From NCBI GenBank assembly GCA_964544155.1, contig CAZJAH010000007.1, positions 1 to 64,000 of the forward strand: a stretch of 64,000 bases of DNA, read 5' to 3'. The stretch is from CAZJAH01 sp964544155. Its GTDB lineage: Bacteria > Bacteroidota > Ignavibacteria > Kapaibacteriales > UBA2268. Numbering within the stretch: position 1 is the first letter of the stretch; each line of letters opens with the position of its first letter. Positions 17,100-25,147 of this stretch are shown piece after piece. Below the pieces are notes generated by a model. It searched no databases and was not told where the DNA came from. It was given only the letters and a program-made list of their open reading frames with translations. Made by a program: the position numbers and the translations under genes.

Positions 17100-18026
17100 T
17101 TGACCAAAATCGTAGTAAAAATACCGCGGCTCAGAAAGAACGTCAAGGTGGTACATTCCGATGAGGCCATCAGGCGGCATCTGTTGGCAAAGGCAAAAGA
17201 AGGATACACACTGCCTGAGGAAATGGAAGAAGTTCAGAATATGCCCGAGCCTGAAGTAATTCCTGAAGAAGAACCGGCAGAACCCCCTGAAGCAGATATT
17301 GAGGAAGAAATTCCCGAACCGGAAGAGCCCGAAGCAGAAATTCCGGAAATAGCGGATAAACAAATATTTTCAGAAATTTTTTCATTTTCCGATTCCAATC
17401 AGCCCCTGGAAATAGATATTGCCGATATTGCTATGGATAAAGCCCTTATAGAAGAGCTGCGGCAGGAGGTACAGAATTCTTATGATCAGGGATTTGAGGA
17501 CGGCCAGCTCGCCGCCGAGGTATCTTTCAAACACGAGATAGAAAACCAGCAAAAATGGATCAGAAGAATAGATGAGCTATCCGATAATTTCAGGAAAGAA
17601 TATTCCAAAGAGCTAAAAAAATTCGAAGAAGCACTTGTGCCTCTTGCAATCATGGTTGCGGAAAATATCATCAAAAAAGAAATTGCCGAAGACAATCATA
17701 TAGTGATTAGCCAGGTAAAAAATGCCATTGCAGCGCTCGATGACGACCAGATATTTAAAATCAGAGTCAATCCGGATGAAGCTGAAATTCTTGAAAACGT
17801 AAAAAGCAAACTGGTAGCAGACCGGTCGCAGATCAGAAAAACAATCATAGCCCCGGATGAATCTATAGAAAGGGGCGGCTGCGTTCTTGAAACATCAGCC
17901 GGATCGATCGATTCGAAAATATCCACAAGGCTTGAAAAAATGCGCGAAATGCTCTCTGAACTGGCCCAGTCACCATCAATTACTGAAGAAATGGCAAAAG
18001 AAGAAAGAAACCGGGAAAAGAGTTAG
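17100..18026 (+). CDS. fliH: FliH-like flagellar export regulator
   Basis: Stator protein of the FliI ATPase in the flagellar export apparatus. The start is a TTG (17100) with a GAG element nearby; no in-frame ATG gives a sensible N-terminus. Of the 308 residues, about 35-90 form an acidic, Pro-rich segment (repeated PEPE/EEE patterns), and the C-terminal half (about 150-290) has the FliH/V-ATPase-E-like layout with ALVPLAIMVAENIIKKEI and DESIERGGCVLETSAGSIDSKI. It precedes fliI by one base, the classical order. FliH is usually ~230 residues, the excess being the acidic segment. Confidence 0.85.
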   Translation: MTKIVVKIPRLRKNVKVVHSDEAIRRHLLAKAKEGYTLPEEMEEVQNMPEPEVIPEEEPAEPPEADIEEEIPEPEEPEAEIPEIADKQIFSEIFSFSDSNQPLEIDIADIAMDKALIEELRQEVQNSYDQGFEDGQLAAEVSFKHEIENQQKWIRRIDELSDNFRKEYSKELKKFEEALVPLAIMVAENIIKKEIAEDNHIVISQVKNAIAALDDDQIFKIRVNPDEAEILENVKSKLVADRSQIRKTIIAPDESIERGGCVLETSAGSIDSKISTRLEKMREMLSELAQSPSITEEMAKEERNREKS

Positions 18027-18027
18027 T

Positions 18028-19362
18028 ATGCTTTCATCACAGCTTATTAAGTCAAAATTCGCAGACGCCATCAACCAGATGAACACCCTTCAGATGAGCG
18101 GTAAGATCACCCGCGTTGTCGGCCTGGTACTCGAAAGCGAAGGGCCGAAAGCCCCGATTGGCGAAGTATGCGTACTGAGAGATAAAGCTGGAAATGAAAT
18201 TTCCCGATCCGAAATAGTAGGCTTTAAGGAAAATAACAGAATATTATCCATGGTGCTGGGTGAAATTGAGAAAATTTCTCCCGGTATGGAGATAACATCC
18301 ACAGGCAGAGCTTTAAGCATTAAAGTCGGCGACGCCCTTTTAAGCAGGGTAGTAGACGGCCTTGGCAATCCTATAGACGGAATGGGTGAAATAAATACCA
18401 ATTCATACAGATCTATCTATGCGCAGCCGCCCAATCCTTTACAGAGGCAGAGGATCAGGGAACCTGTTTCAACAGGTATCCGTGCTATAGACGGCATGCT
18501 CACTCTCGGCAAAGGCCAGAGGCTGGGTATTTTCGCCGGTTCGGGTGTAGGTAAATCCACTTTGCTCGGTATGATAGCGAGAAATACCTCCGCCGATATA
18601 AATGTAATCGCCTTAATCGGAGAGCGAGGACGTGAAGTTAAGGAGTTTATCGAGAAAGACCTTGGCGAACAGGGCCTGAAGCGTTCAATAGTTGTTGTCG
18701 CTACAAGCGATTCGCCTTCACTCGTCAGAGTAAAAGCTGCTTTAACGGCTACAACAATCTCGGAATACTTCCGTGACCGCGGGCTTGACGTTATGCTAAT
18801 GATGGATTCAGCTACCAGGCTGGCAATGGCACAGCGCGAGGTAGGCCTGACCATAGGCGAACCGCCCACAACTAAGGGTTATACTCCCTCGGTTTTCAGT
18901 CTCCTGCAAAAAACTATGGAGCGCGCAGGTAATTCCGATAAAGGCTCTATCACCGGGCTCTACACAGTACTTGTGGAAGGCGACGACCTTAATGAACCCG
19001 TGGCCGATGCCGCGCGAGGAATTCTTGACGGGCACGTGGTACTTTCGAGAAGGCTGGCATCGATGGGCCATTATCCGGCTATAGACGTACTGGAAAGCAT
19101 TAGCAGGGTAAAAAACGACTTAATCACAGCCGACCACTCCAAAGCATCAATGGACGTACAGGAAATGCTCGCCACATATCATGAGGCAGAAGACCTAATC
19201 AGCGTGGGCGCATATAAACACGGCACAAATCCCAGAATCGACCGTGCGATTGCTTTAAACAGAGATATTAATGCTTATCTGAAGCAAGGGATTGATGAAG
19301 CCGATAATATGGATGAAACCATTAGTAAACTTATGACACTGACTCAAACTACTAATTCTTAA
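18028..19362 (+). CDS. fliI: flagellum-specific ATPase FliI
   Basis: ATPase of the flagellar type III export apparatus, related to F1-beta. The start ATG at 18028, right after the fliH stop, gives 444 residues, the family length; an upstream open frame inside fliH is a shadow. Walker A GIFAGSGVGKST (about 168-179), Walker B LDVMLMMDSATRLAMAQRE and the GEPPTTKGYTPSVF motif are all present. Adjacent FliH and FliJ form its partners. Confidence 0.97.
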   Translation: MLSSQLIKSKFADAINQMNTLQMSGKITRVVGLVLESEGPKAPIGEVCVLRDKAGNEISRSEIVGFKENNRILSMVLGEIEKISPGMEITSTGRALSIKVGDALLSRVVDGLGNPIDGMGEINTNSYRSIYAQPPNPLQRQRIREPVSTGIRAIDGMLTLGKGQRLGIFAGSGVGKSTLLGMIARNTSADINVIALIGERGREVKEFIEKDLGEQGLKRSIVVVATSDSPSLVRVKAALTATTISEYFRDRGLDVMLMMDSATRLAMAQREVGLTIGEPPTTKGYTPSVFSLLQKTMERAGNSDKGSITGLYTVLVEGDDLNEPVADAARGILDGHVVLSRRLASMGHYPAIDVLESISRVKNDLITADHSKASMDVQEMLATYHEAEDLISVGAYKHGTNPRIDRAIALNRDINAYLKQGIDEADNMDETISKLMTLTQTTNS

Positions 19363-19446
19363 TAATAATTAATTTTTAATTAGTTTCTGTATTGATTATA
19401 TTTAGCTGTAACTAAAATGTCATTTGCGGGGGAGGCGAATTTCTAA

Positions 19447-19896
19447 ATGGCAAAAAAATTCCATTTCAGGCTTGAGCCTGTTTTAAAGATCAAATCACAC
19501 GAAGTCAGAAGAGCGAAGGATTCTCTCAGTAAAGTGGTTTCCGTTCTTTACGAAACCGATGTTATCATAAAGGAAAGAAAAAGCTATCACAATAACCTGC
19601 TGAAAAATAAACTCAATACAACGAAGGTATCCGACCTTCAGGCACAGATACTGCACAGACAGTCCATCATGGATGAGATACGCAAGCTGGAAAAAGAAAA
19701 AGAAAAGCTTGTAGAAATCGAATCTTTAAGACGCGCCGAGCTTAATACCGCGCTTAAAGATGAAAAAGTCCTTTCTAAGCTCAAAGAAAAGCAATTTTAT
19801 AACCATAATGAAAAGATCAAGAAAATTGATTCACATTTGATGGATGAAATTGCTCTAAAAAGACACAAAGCTGCCGATAATATCAATAGAAGTTGA
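19447..19896 (+). CDS. fliJ: FliJ-like flagellar export chaperone
   Basis: The 149-residue protein is almost entirely a long alpha-helical hairpin rich in Lys, Glu and Leu, starting KFHFRLEPVLKIKSHEVRRAKDSL, which is the usual opening of FliJ. FliJ acts as the central stalk of the FliI ring. Sequence identity in this family is always low, so position directly after fliI and length carry much of the weight. A GGGGGAGG element lies upstream. Confidence 0.85.
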   Translation: MAKKFHFRLEPVLKIKSHEVRRAKDSLSKVVSVLYETDVIIKERKSYHNNLLKNKLNTTKVSDLQAQILHRQSIMDEIRKLEKEKEKLVEIESLRRAELNTALKDEKVLSKLKEKQFYNHNEKIKKIDSHLMDEIALKRHKAADNINRS

Positions 19897-19920
19897 TATT
19901 AACTTTTTTATTAAACAAAA

Positions 19921-20637
19921 ATGAACCTTAAGCAAATACTGATATTTGCCCTGATAGCGGTGTTTTCGCTGACATTTATTTTTTTGGCCGCTATATTGGG
20001 TATATATACTGTTGAACCGTCGCTGCTCGGCTATAAAGATGATACACCAAAGGATACTGTCCGACCGGTTGTCACACCCGAGCCCTTGCCCGAGCCGCCG
20101 GCAATGGTAAAAATAAGTGAAAGCAAACTGAAGGAATTCAGGGACAATACCGGCAGAATGCGTGAGCTCTCCTCAGAAAAACAGGAACTGCTAAAAAATA
20201 TAGCCGCTCTTCAGGATTCGCTGAAAAATGAAAAAGACATCAGCAAATCAAGGCTCGACTCAGTTGGTAGAATAAAATCAACAGTGGATACTAATATTAA
20301 ACAAATTGCTTATTTGAAGGATTCCATCAACACAATAAATGCCAGACTTCAAAAAGCTGAAAATAAATTAAAGCTTGCCCAGGGGCTGGTTGAAGACCAG
20401 GAAAAGCTAATGGCTGCCAAAATGGATTCCCTCGAAACAATGAACTTCACTACATTCGCGAAAATGTACGACAACGCCGAACCAGCGGAAGTAGCCAGGA
20501 TACTGGAGCAAATCGACGAAAGGGATGCCGCCCGGATACTCAAAATGATGCAGAGAAAAAAAGCTGGCAAGGTTCTTGAAGCTATGAGAGCAGAAAGCGC
20601 CGCGGCAATACTCTTGCTGGGTGCGAATACAGAATAG
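19921..20637 (+). CDS. MotE-like flagellar protein (MgtE-N-like domain)
   Basis: Protein of 238 residues with one N-terminal transmembrane helix (about 7-29), a Pro-rich linker, a coiled coil (about 65-160) and a C-terminal helical domain with FAKMYDNAEPAEVARILEQIDERDAARILKMM, the MgtE-N-like pattern found in MotE/YlxF-type proteins. These occur between fliJ and fliK in many flagellar operons and are thought to act in the periplasm near the motor or export gate. The role here follows from that context. Confidence 0.78.
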   Translation: MNLKQILIFALIAVFSLTFIFLAAILGIYTVEPSLLGYKDDTPKDTVRPVVTPEPLPEPPAMVKISESKLKEFRDNTGRMRELSSEKQELLKNIAALQDSLKNEKDISKSRLDSVGRIKSTVDTNIKQIAYLKDSINTINARLQKAENKLKLAQGLVEDQEKLMAAKMDSLETMNFTTFAKMYDNAEPAEVARILEQIDERDAARILKMMQRKKAGKVLEAMRAESAAAILLLGANTE

Positions 20638-20683
20638 GCAGGACGCCCCAAAAAAATACAAAAATAAACGCAGGAAGCGCGAA

Positions 20684-21847
20684 ATGACCGGATCAGTCAA
20701 TAACTACGCCGGGCCGGCGGTGATTAATGCCCGCTCCGCCCAAAAGGCCAATAAGGATAGCAGTTCGAAAGCCTCATTTAAAGATGAGCTGGAAAGCCAT
20801 AACAAAAGAACTGAAGAATCCCGGAAAAACACCGCCGCGGATAATGCTGAAGCAGCTGCCGCGACTGCAAAGGATAATAATATTCGCCACGCGGAAGAAA
20901 ATAAGCAAGCCGGAAACAGCATTCTCAACAAAGCTGATAAAGAAGCAATACTTAAATTTCTTCATGAATTGACCGGACAAAAGAAAATCAACAGCTCAGT
21001 AGAAATGACTTCTATGCTTCAGCCCGAAGGAAAAACAAGCGCAGGGGCATCCCTTAACTTCCTTCTTAAAACAGCGGGTGTGCAAACTCCCGTAGCACTC
21101 GATGAAGAAATGATCAAAGAATTCAATAAATTCGATAATCCGAAATTATTCATCAAACTAGAAAAAAGCCTTGAATCCATTTCCGGCGAAAAGCTCCCGC
21201 ATGATGTACTCAGAGCGGCCATTGAAGAAAGCCTCGGTAATGAGGGCCTATCTGGAAAAAGAGAAGGTTTCCTTAACAGATTAATAAAAGGCATGACTAC
21301 GCTTAAGGCAAAAGCAGATACCGGGGATAATGCCGGCGGATTTGACTTTCTTAAAGGAGGAATGAGCGGGAAAACATCTATATCGAATGAAGCCAAAGGA
21401 AATATGACTTTTGCCGGAGTAAGCATCAATGAACTTCCCGAATTAACCGGTAAAATGGCCGCTAAACTCACTAACGGGAGCACGGTATCCGCGAGACTCG
21501 TGCTCAAGCCTGAATCCCTTGGTACGGTATTTGTCGATTTAAGAATGGAGAACGGAACGATATCAGTCAAATTTCGGACTGAAAAGCCGGAAGCCGCGTC
21601 AGCACTGGAATCGAGGCTGAGCGCCTTAGCGGATAAATTCAGGCAGAACGGGATTAAAATTGATAATATTGACATTAAGTTCAATAATGAGCACCAGGCG
21701 CAGGAACACAACGCCTGGCAGGACAAAAAAGAGAAGGACAACGACCGAAAATTCATGGAAGAATTTGTCAGGTCATTTAAAAATACTGAAGAAAATGTTG
21801 AAAATGAGTCAGTACATGGAAGTTTTATCAAAAAATTATTCAACTAA
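20684..21847 (+). CDS. fliK: flagellar hook-length control protein FliK
   Basis: Secreted ruler that sets hook length and triggers the export specificity switch. The ATG at 20684 has an AGGAAG element 7 nt upstream and is preferred to an earlier in-frame ATG at 20621 that overlaps the previous gene. The 387-residue protein has an unstructured Ala/Lys/Asn-rich N-terminal half and the conserved C-terminal domain LVLKPESLGTVFVDLRMENG...SRLSALADKFRQNGIKI (Flg_hook). The long antisense open frame here is a shadow. Confidence 0.9.
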   Translation: MTGSVNNYAGPAVINARSAQKANKDSSSKASFKDELESHNKRTEESRKNTAADNAEAAAATAKDNNIRHAEENKQAGNSILNKADKEAILKFLHELTGQKKINSSVEMTSMLQPEGKTSAGASLNFLLKTAGVQTPVALDEEMIKEFNKFDNPKLFIKLEKSLESISGEKLPHDVLRAAIEESLGNEGLSGKREGFLNRLIKGMTTLKAKADTGDNAGGFDFLKGGMSGKTSISNEAKGNMTFAGVSINELPELTGKMAAKLTNGSTVSARLVLKPESLGTVFVDLRMENGTISVKFRTEKPEAASALESRLSALADKFRQNGIKIDNIDIKFNNEHQAQEHNAWQDKKEKDNDRKFMEEFVRSFKNTEENVENESVHGSFIKKLFN

Positions 21848-21862
21848 AAGGAGGGTTGCCCA

Positions 21863-22549
21863 ATGACTAACGAGGTAACCAACGCTTCGCCAAACGCATA
21901 CGGAGCGTCTAGCCCGAAAGCCCAGCAGGCATCGATTACAGGAAAGGACGAGTTCCTGAAGCTGCTGACTTACCAGCTCAAGGCGCAAAACCCTTTAAAG
22001 CCTTATGATAATCAGGAGTTTGCTTCTCAGCTGGCACAATTCTCCCAGCTCGAGCAGCTTACAGACATCCGCGGCCTGCTTGAAGAGCAATCGACAAGCA
22101 ACAGCATACTTACACAGACCATAGCCAACAGCGCTCTTCCCGGCATGCTGGGCAAAAGCGCCAAAGCTATTTCGGATAAGGTGATCTATTCTGGAGATGA
22201 TAATGTCATCCTGGGATATAACACACCCTATCAGGTAGCAGCCGGAACCGTGAAGATCCTGGATGAATCGGGCAATACAGTGAGAACCATACAGCTCGAA
22301 GGCGCCGATTTAACCAAAGGCGATCACACCGTAAACTGGAACGGCAAAAAAGATGACGGCAGCGAAGCTGCGCCCGGAACTTACAAATTCCGTGTTGACT
22401 TAAGCGATGGAAGCGGCGGGTTTTCCGCGGATACTTTCGCTCAGGGCAAGATAGAAGCGGTAAGGTTCAAAAGCGAAGGCACACTGCTAGTTATCAACGG
22501 TATGGAAATATCATTGAACAATGTAACTGATATTTCTACGGATAATTAA
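21863..22549 (+). CDS. flgD: flagellar hook capping protein FlgD
   Basis: Scaffold for hook assembly, removed when the hook is finished. The 228-residue protein has the FlgD opening GKDEFLKLLTYQLKAQNPLKPYDNQEFASQLAQFSQLEQL (about 27-66) and a C-terminal FlgD Ig-like region with VNWNGKKDDGSEAAPGTYKFRV. A perfect AGGAGG Shine-Dalgarno lies 8 nt before the ATG, the strongest in the operon, consistent with high demand. Confidence 0.96.
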   Translation: MTNEVTNASPNAYGASSPKAQQASITGKDEFLKLLTYQLKAQNPLKPYDNQEFASQLAQFSQLEQLTDIRGLLEEQSTSNSILTQTIANSALPGMLGKSAKAISDKVIYSGDDNVILGYNTPYQVAAGTVKILDESGNTVRTIQLEGADLTKGDHTVNWNGKKDDGSEAAPGTYKFRVDLSDGSGGFSADTFAQGKIEAVRFKSEGTLLVINGMEISLNNVTDISTDN

Positions 22550-22581
22550 CCAATGGTTTTTGCCAATTATATAAAAGGTAA

Positions 22582-22965
22582 ATGATGGCTGAGATCAATG
22601 GTATTAACGTTCCCTTTGTACCGGCAGGCGGACAGCACGAACTGCAAAAAAAGCCGGTACCGGCCGAAACCCGGGGCGCTTCGTTTAAAGATATCTTTCA
22701 GGCAGAGCTCGGAAAGCTTAAATTTTCCGGCCACGCACAAGCCAGGATGGCCAGCAGAGAGATAAATATAAGCGACGCCGATATGATTAGGCTGGAAAAC
22801 GCTGTTTCGAAAGCTGAGCTTAAAGGAGCCAACGAAACGCTTGTTCTTATGAATGACAGGTCATTTATAGTGAGTGTACCGAACAGGACAGTGATAACAA
22901 TGTTCAATAACGAGCAGCTAGAGGATAATGTTATCACCGATATTGATTCGGCGGTATTCGCTTAA
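22582..22965 (+). CDS. flagellar operon protein, TIGR02530 family
   Basis: Conserved small flagellar operon protein (127 residues) usually placed between flgD and flgE. Its core FSGHAQARMASREINISDADMIRLENAVSKAELKGANETLVLM is typical of the family; the C-terminal part RSFIVSVPNRTVITMFNNEQLEDNVITDIDSAVF completes it. Function is not established experimentally to my knowledge; position suggests hook assembly. Two adjacent ATG codons (22582, 22585) can serve as start. Confidence 0.85.
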   Translation: MMAEINGINVPFVPAGGQHELQKKPVPAETRGASFKDIFQAELGKLKFSGHAQARMASREINISDADMIRLENAVSKAELKGANETLVLMNDRSFIVSVPNRTVITMFNNEQLEDNVITDIDSAVFA

Positions 22966-22973
22966 GCAACATG

Positions 22974-23030
22974 GGCCGGACCCGGCCGAAAGGCGGGAGG
23001 CCCGCGAAGCCCGAACGACCGAAGGCTTCG
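22974..23030 (+). repeat. GC-rich cluster of three hairpins upstream of flgE
   Basis: Three successive inverted repeats: 22974-22987 (GGCCG/CGGCC, 4-nt loop), 22993-23005 (GCGGG/CCCGC, 3-nt loop) and 23006-23029 (GAAGCC/GGCTTC, 12-nt loop). The stretch is far richer in G+C than its surroundings and lies in the 116-nt gap before flgE. It could be a processing or attenuation element or a small inserted repeat; no copy was seen elsewhere in the window. Confidence 0.6.
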
Positions 23031-23081
23031 AACCAGAGAAATAACAGGAAGTAAATAACAAATATTACATGGAGGGTACAA

Positions 23082-24407
23082 ATGGGCCTCACAAGATCAT
23101 TATCTACGGGCGCCAGTTCATTAAGAGCGCATCAGCTTAAGTTTGATGTGATCTCAAACAACTTAGCCAATACAAACACCGTGGCTTATAAATCCAACAG
23201 GGCAAATTTTGCCGAGCAGTTCAATCAGATTTATACTCACGGTAAAGCACCCGCCGAATCAGGAGCGGCAGTTGCCGGCGGTAAAAACCCAATGCAGTTC
23301 GGACTCGGCGTTAAGTTGGGAGCCATCCAGCAGAATATGAGCCAGGGAGTGATAGAAACCACCGACAGGCCTCTGGATATGGCTATCCAGGGAGACGGAT
23401 TTTTTGTGTATAATTCTAACGGGCAGGAAATGTATTCAAGGGCGGGAGCGGTTTCCCGAGACCGCGACGGCTATCTCGTCGATAGCAGTTCGGGCGCTTA
23501 CCTGCAGGGATACAATGTAGAAACAGACGCTTCAGGCGCGATTCAGAAAAATCAGGACGGGCTTAATATACTCAGCGGGCAGGTTTCTGACCTCAGAATA
23601 TCATCCGATACAATATCAGCTCCGCGCCAGACAGAAAGCATCACCATGAAGGGCAATCTTAATTCGGGTATGCCGCAGGGGAATGAAAGAAGAACTTCAA
23701 TTAATGTCTATGACGCCAATGGAGGTATGCATTCGCTGACCTTTGTATTCACCAGGAACGCGAACCAGAATGAATTCGACCTGGCAGCCGAAATAGACGG
23801 CAATCAGGTTGCGCTTTCTTCGGATGTAGTGCAGTTCAATAATGACGGTACGCTCAATACTCCGCTCGATGTAACGGTTACGGCCGCGGATTTGAATACT
23901 GCCGTAGGCAACCAGATATTCGACGAAGGAACTCCTAAAGATATAAGCATCCAGCTCGGCGACCCTGATAATCTAGTAAGCGGCAGCCTGACGAATTTCT
24001 CCGGGCTTAATACAGCCACAGCTTCCAACCAGGACGGCTATCAGTCGGGAGAACTGATCGATATATCGGTCGATCCTCAGGGTAAGCTTTGGGGTGCCTT
24101 CACAAACGGGCAGTCCGAACTGCTCGGGCAGACGGTCATCGCGAAATTCACCAATAATGACGGCCTTGTGCGCGAAGGCAGCAATTTTTATTCGGCTTCG
24201 CCAAATAGCGGACTTGCTAATATTGGCACCGCCGGTGAGATATTCCCTTCCACTAAGATCGCGGGGCAGTCACTCGAAATGTCGAATGTCGATATGACTA
24301 CACAGTTCGTGGATATGATCTCCACGCAAAGGGCCTTTGAAGCGGCTTCCCGTACTATAACTTTAAGCGACCAGCTTCTGGCCGAAACTAATCAGCTTAA
24401 GCGATAA
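23082..24407 (+). CDS. flgE: flagellar hook protein FlgE
   Basis: Main subunit of the hook. The 441-residue protein has the N-terminal rod/hook signature LSTGASSLRAHQLKFDVISNNLANTNTVAYKSNRANF, the FlgE middle domain (RPLDMAIQGDGFFVYNSNGQ) and the C-terminal block SNVDMTTQFVDMISTQRAFEAASRTITLSDQLLAE. A GGAGGG element precedes the ATG. It is the last gene of the operon, closed by a strong terminator. Confidence 0.95.
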   Translation: MGLTRSLSTGASSLRAHQLKFDVISNNLANTNTVAYKSNRANFAEQFNQIYTHGKAPAESGAAVAGGKNPMQFGLGVKLGAIQQNMSQGVIETTDRPLDMAIQGDGFFVYNSNGQEMYSRAGAVSRDRDGYLVDSSSGAYLQGYNVETDASGAIQKNQDGLNILSGQVSDLRISSDTISAPRQTESITMKGNLNSGMPQGNERRTSINVYDANGGMHSLTFVFTRNANQNEFDLAAEIDGNQVALSSDVVQFNNDGTLNTPLDVTVTAADLNTAVGNQIFDEGTPKDISIQLGDPDNLVSGSLTNFSGLNTATASNQDGYQSGELIDISVDPQGKLWGAFTNGQSELLGQTVIAKFTNNDGLVREGSNFYSASPNSGLANIGTAGEIFPSTKIAGQSLEMSNVDMTTQFVDMISTQRAFEAASRTITLSDQLLAETNQLKR

Positions 24408-24435
24408 GATAAAAATATTGTCCTCTTAGAATCCG

Positions 24436-24469
24436 GGGTTCTGTCTTATGACAGAGCCCTTTTCTTTTT
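24436..24469 (+). terminator. Rho-independent terminator after flgE
   Basis: A 10-bp stem (GGGTTCTGTC / GACAGAGCCC with one G-U pair, TTAT loop; 24436-24459) is followed by TTTTCTTTTTC. It lies 29 nt after the flgE stop and marks the end of the flagellar operon. Confidence 0.85.
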
Positions 24470-24550
24470 CTCAAAATAAATCAAATCCCGTGAAACTTTT
24501 TTCCATTTTATGTCTCTTACCAAATAGAAAGAAAATTATTGAAGCGATAA

Positions 24551-25147
24551 ATGAGCGAAAAGGAAAAACAGGAAATATTTCTGGAGCTTCTTGAACCGGT
24601 AAGGGAAGGGCTTGGCAGGTTCGCCAGAGCAATGGCGCGGGATAGGGAAACCGCCCGCGACCTTGCTCAGGAAAGCATTCTGCTTGCCTACGAGAGCTTT
24701 GATAAGCTCAAAGACAGAAGCGCATTTAAATCATACCTGTTTTCCATAGCCCGGCGGTTATTTATCAGGCAGAAAAAAAGGGGCGGAATTTTTGGCAAAT
24801 ACGATGAAGAAACTGCCGCCAATTTGCCCTCTAACGGAAACGGGCCTGAAGAAGAAGCTGATATTCAAATTCTGTATAATTTAATCGATCAGCTTCCTGA
24901 TAAACAAAAAGAAGTAATTGTGCTTTTCGAACTATCGGGGTTTTCGATTGAAGAAATCAAGAAAATTCAGGGAGGCACGATTTCCGGAGTTAAATCAAGG
25001 CTCCGGCGCGGCAGAGAAAAGCTGCAGGATATGCTTAAGGAAAAAGTTTTTTTTTCAAATAACGGATATAACGAACAGTATACCGAAGGCGCCTCGGATA
25101 ATGCTGGCCTTATAAAAAGTTACAGGGAACAATATGAAGAAAGATAA
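24551..25147 (+). CDS. ECF-type RNA polymerase sigma factor
   Basis: Sigma-70 family ECF factor of 198 residues. Region 2 is seen in ARAMARDRETARDLAQESILLAYESFDKLKDRSAFKSYLFSIARRLF and region 4 in LIDQLPDKQKEVIVLFELSGFSIEEIKKIQGGTISGVKSRLRRGREKL. A C-terminal extension of about 35 residues (from FFSNNGYNEQYTEG) follows region 4. The next gene overlaps by 14 nt and looks like its membrane regulator, so this pair probably forms a signalling module for envelope functions. Confidence 0.93.
   Translation: MSEKEKQEIFLELLEPVREGLGRFARAMARDRETARDLAQESILLAYESFDKLKDRSAFKSYLFSIARRLFIRQKKRGGIFGKYDEETAANLPSNGNGPEEEADIQILYNLIDQLPDKQKEVIVLFELSGFSIEEIKKIQGGTISGVKSRLRRGREKLQDMLKEKVFFSNNGYNEQYTEGASDNAGLIKSYREQYEER

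Noticed and set aside
17887..18027. Longer FliI N-terminus reading back into fliH
   Set aside because: The extension is fliH out of frame; the ATG at 18028 gives the normal FliI start.
21019..21843. 274-codon antisense frame inside fliK
   Set aside because: Ser/Leu/Phe-rich shadow of the fliK reading frame; no start signal and no domain.
23021..23040. TTCGAACC-type T-loop suggesting a tRNA
   Set aside because: It is one arm of the triple hairpin; no acceptor stem or anticodon arm could be built. No tRNA was found in the window.
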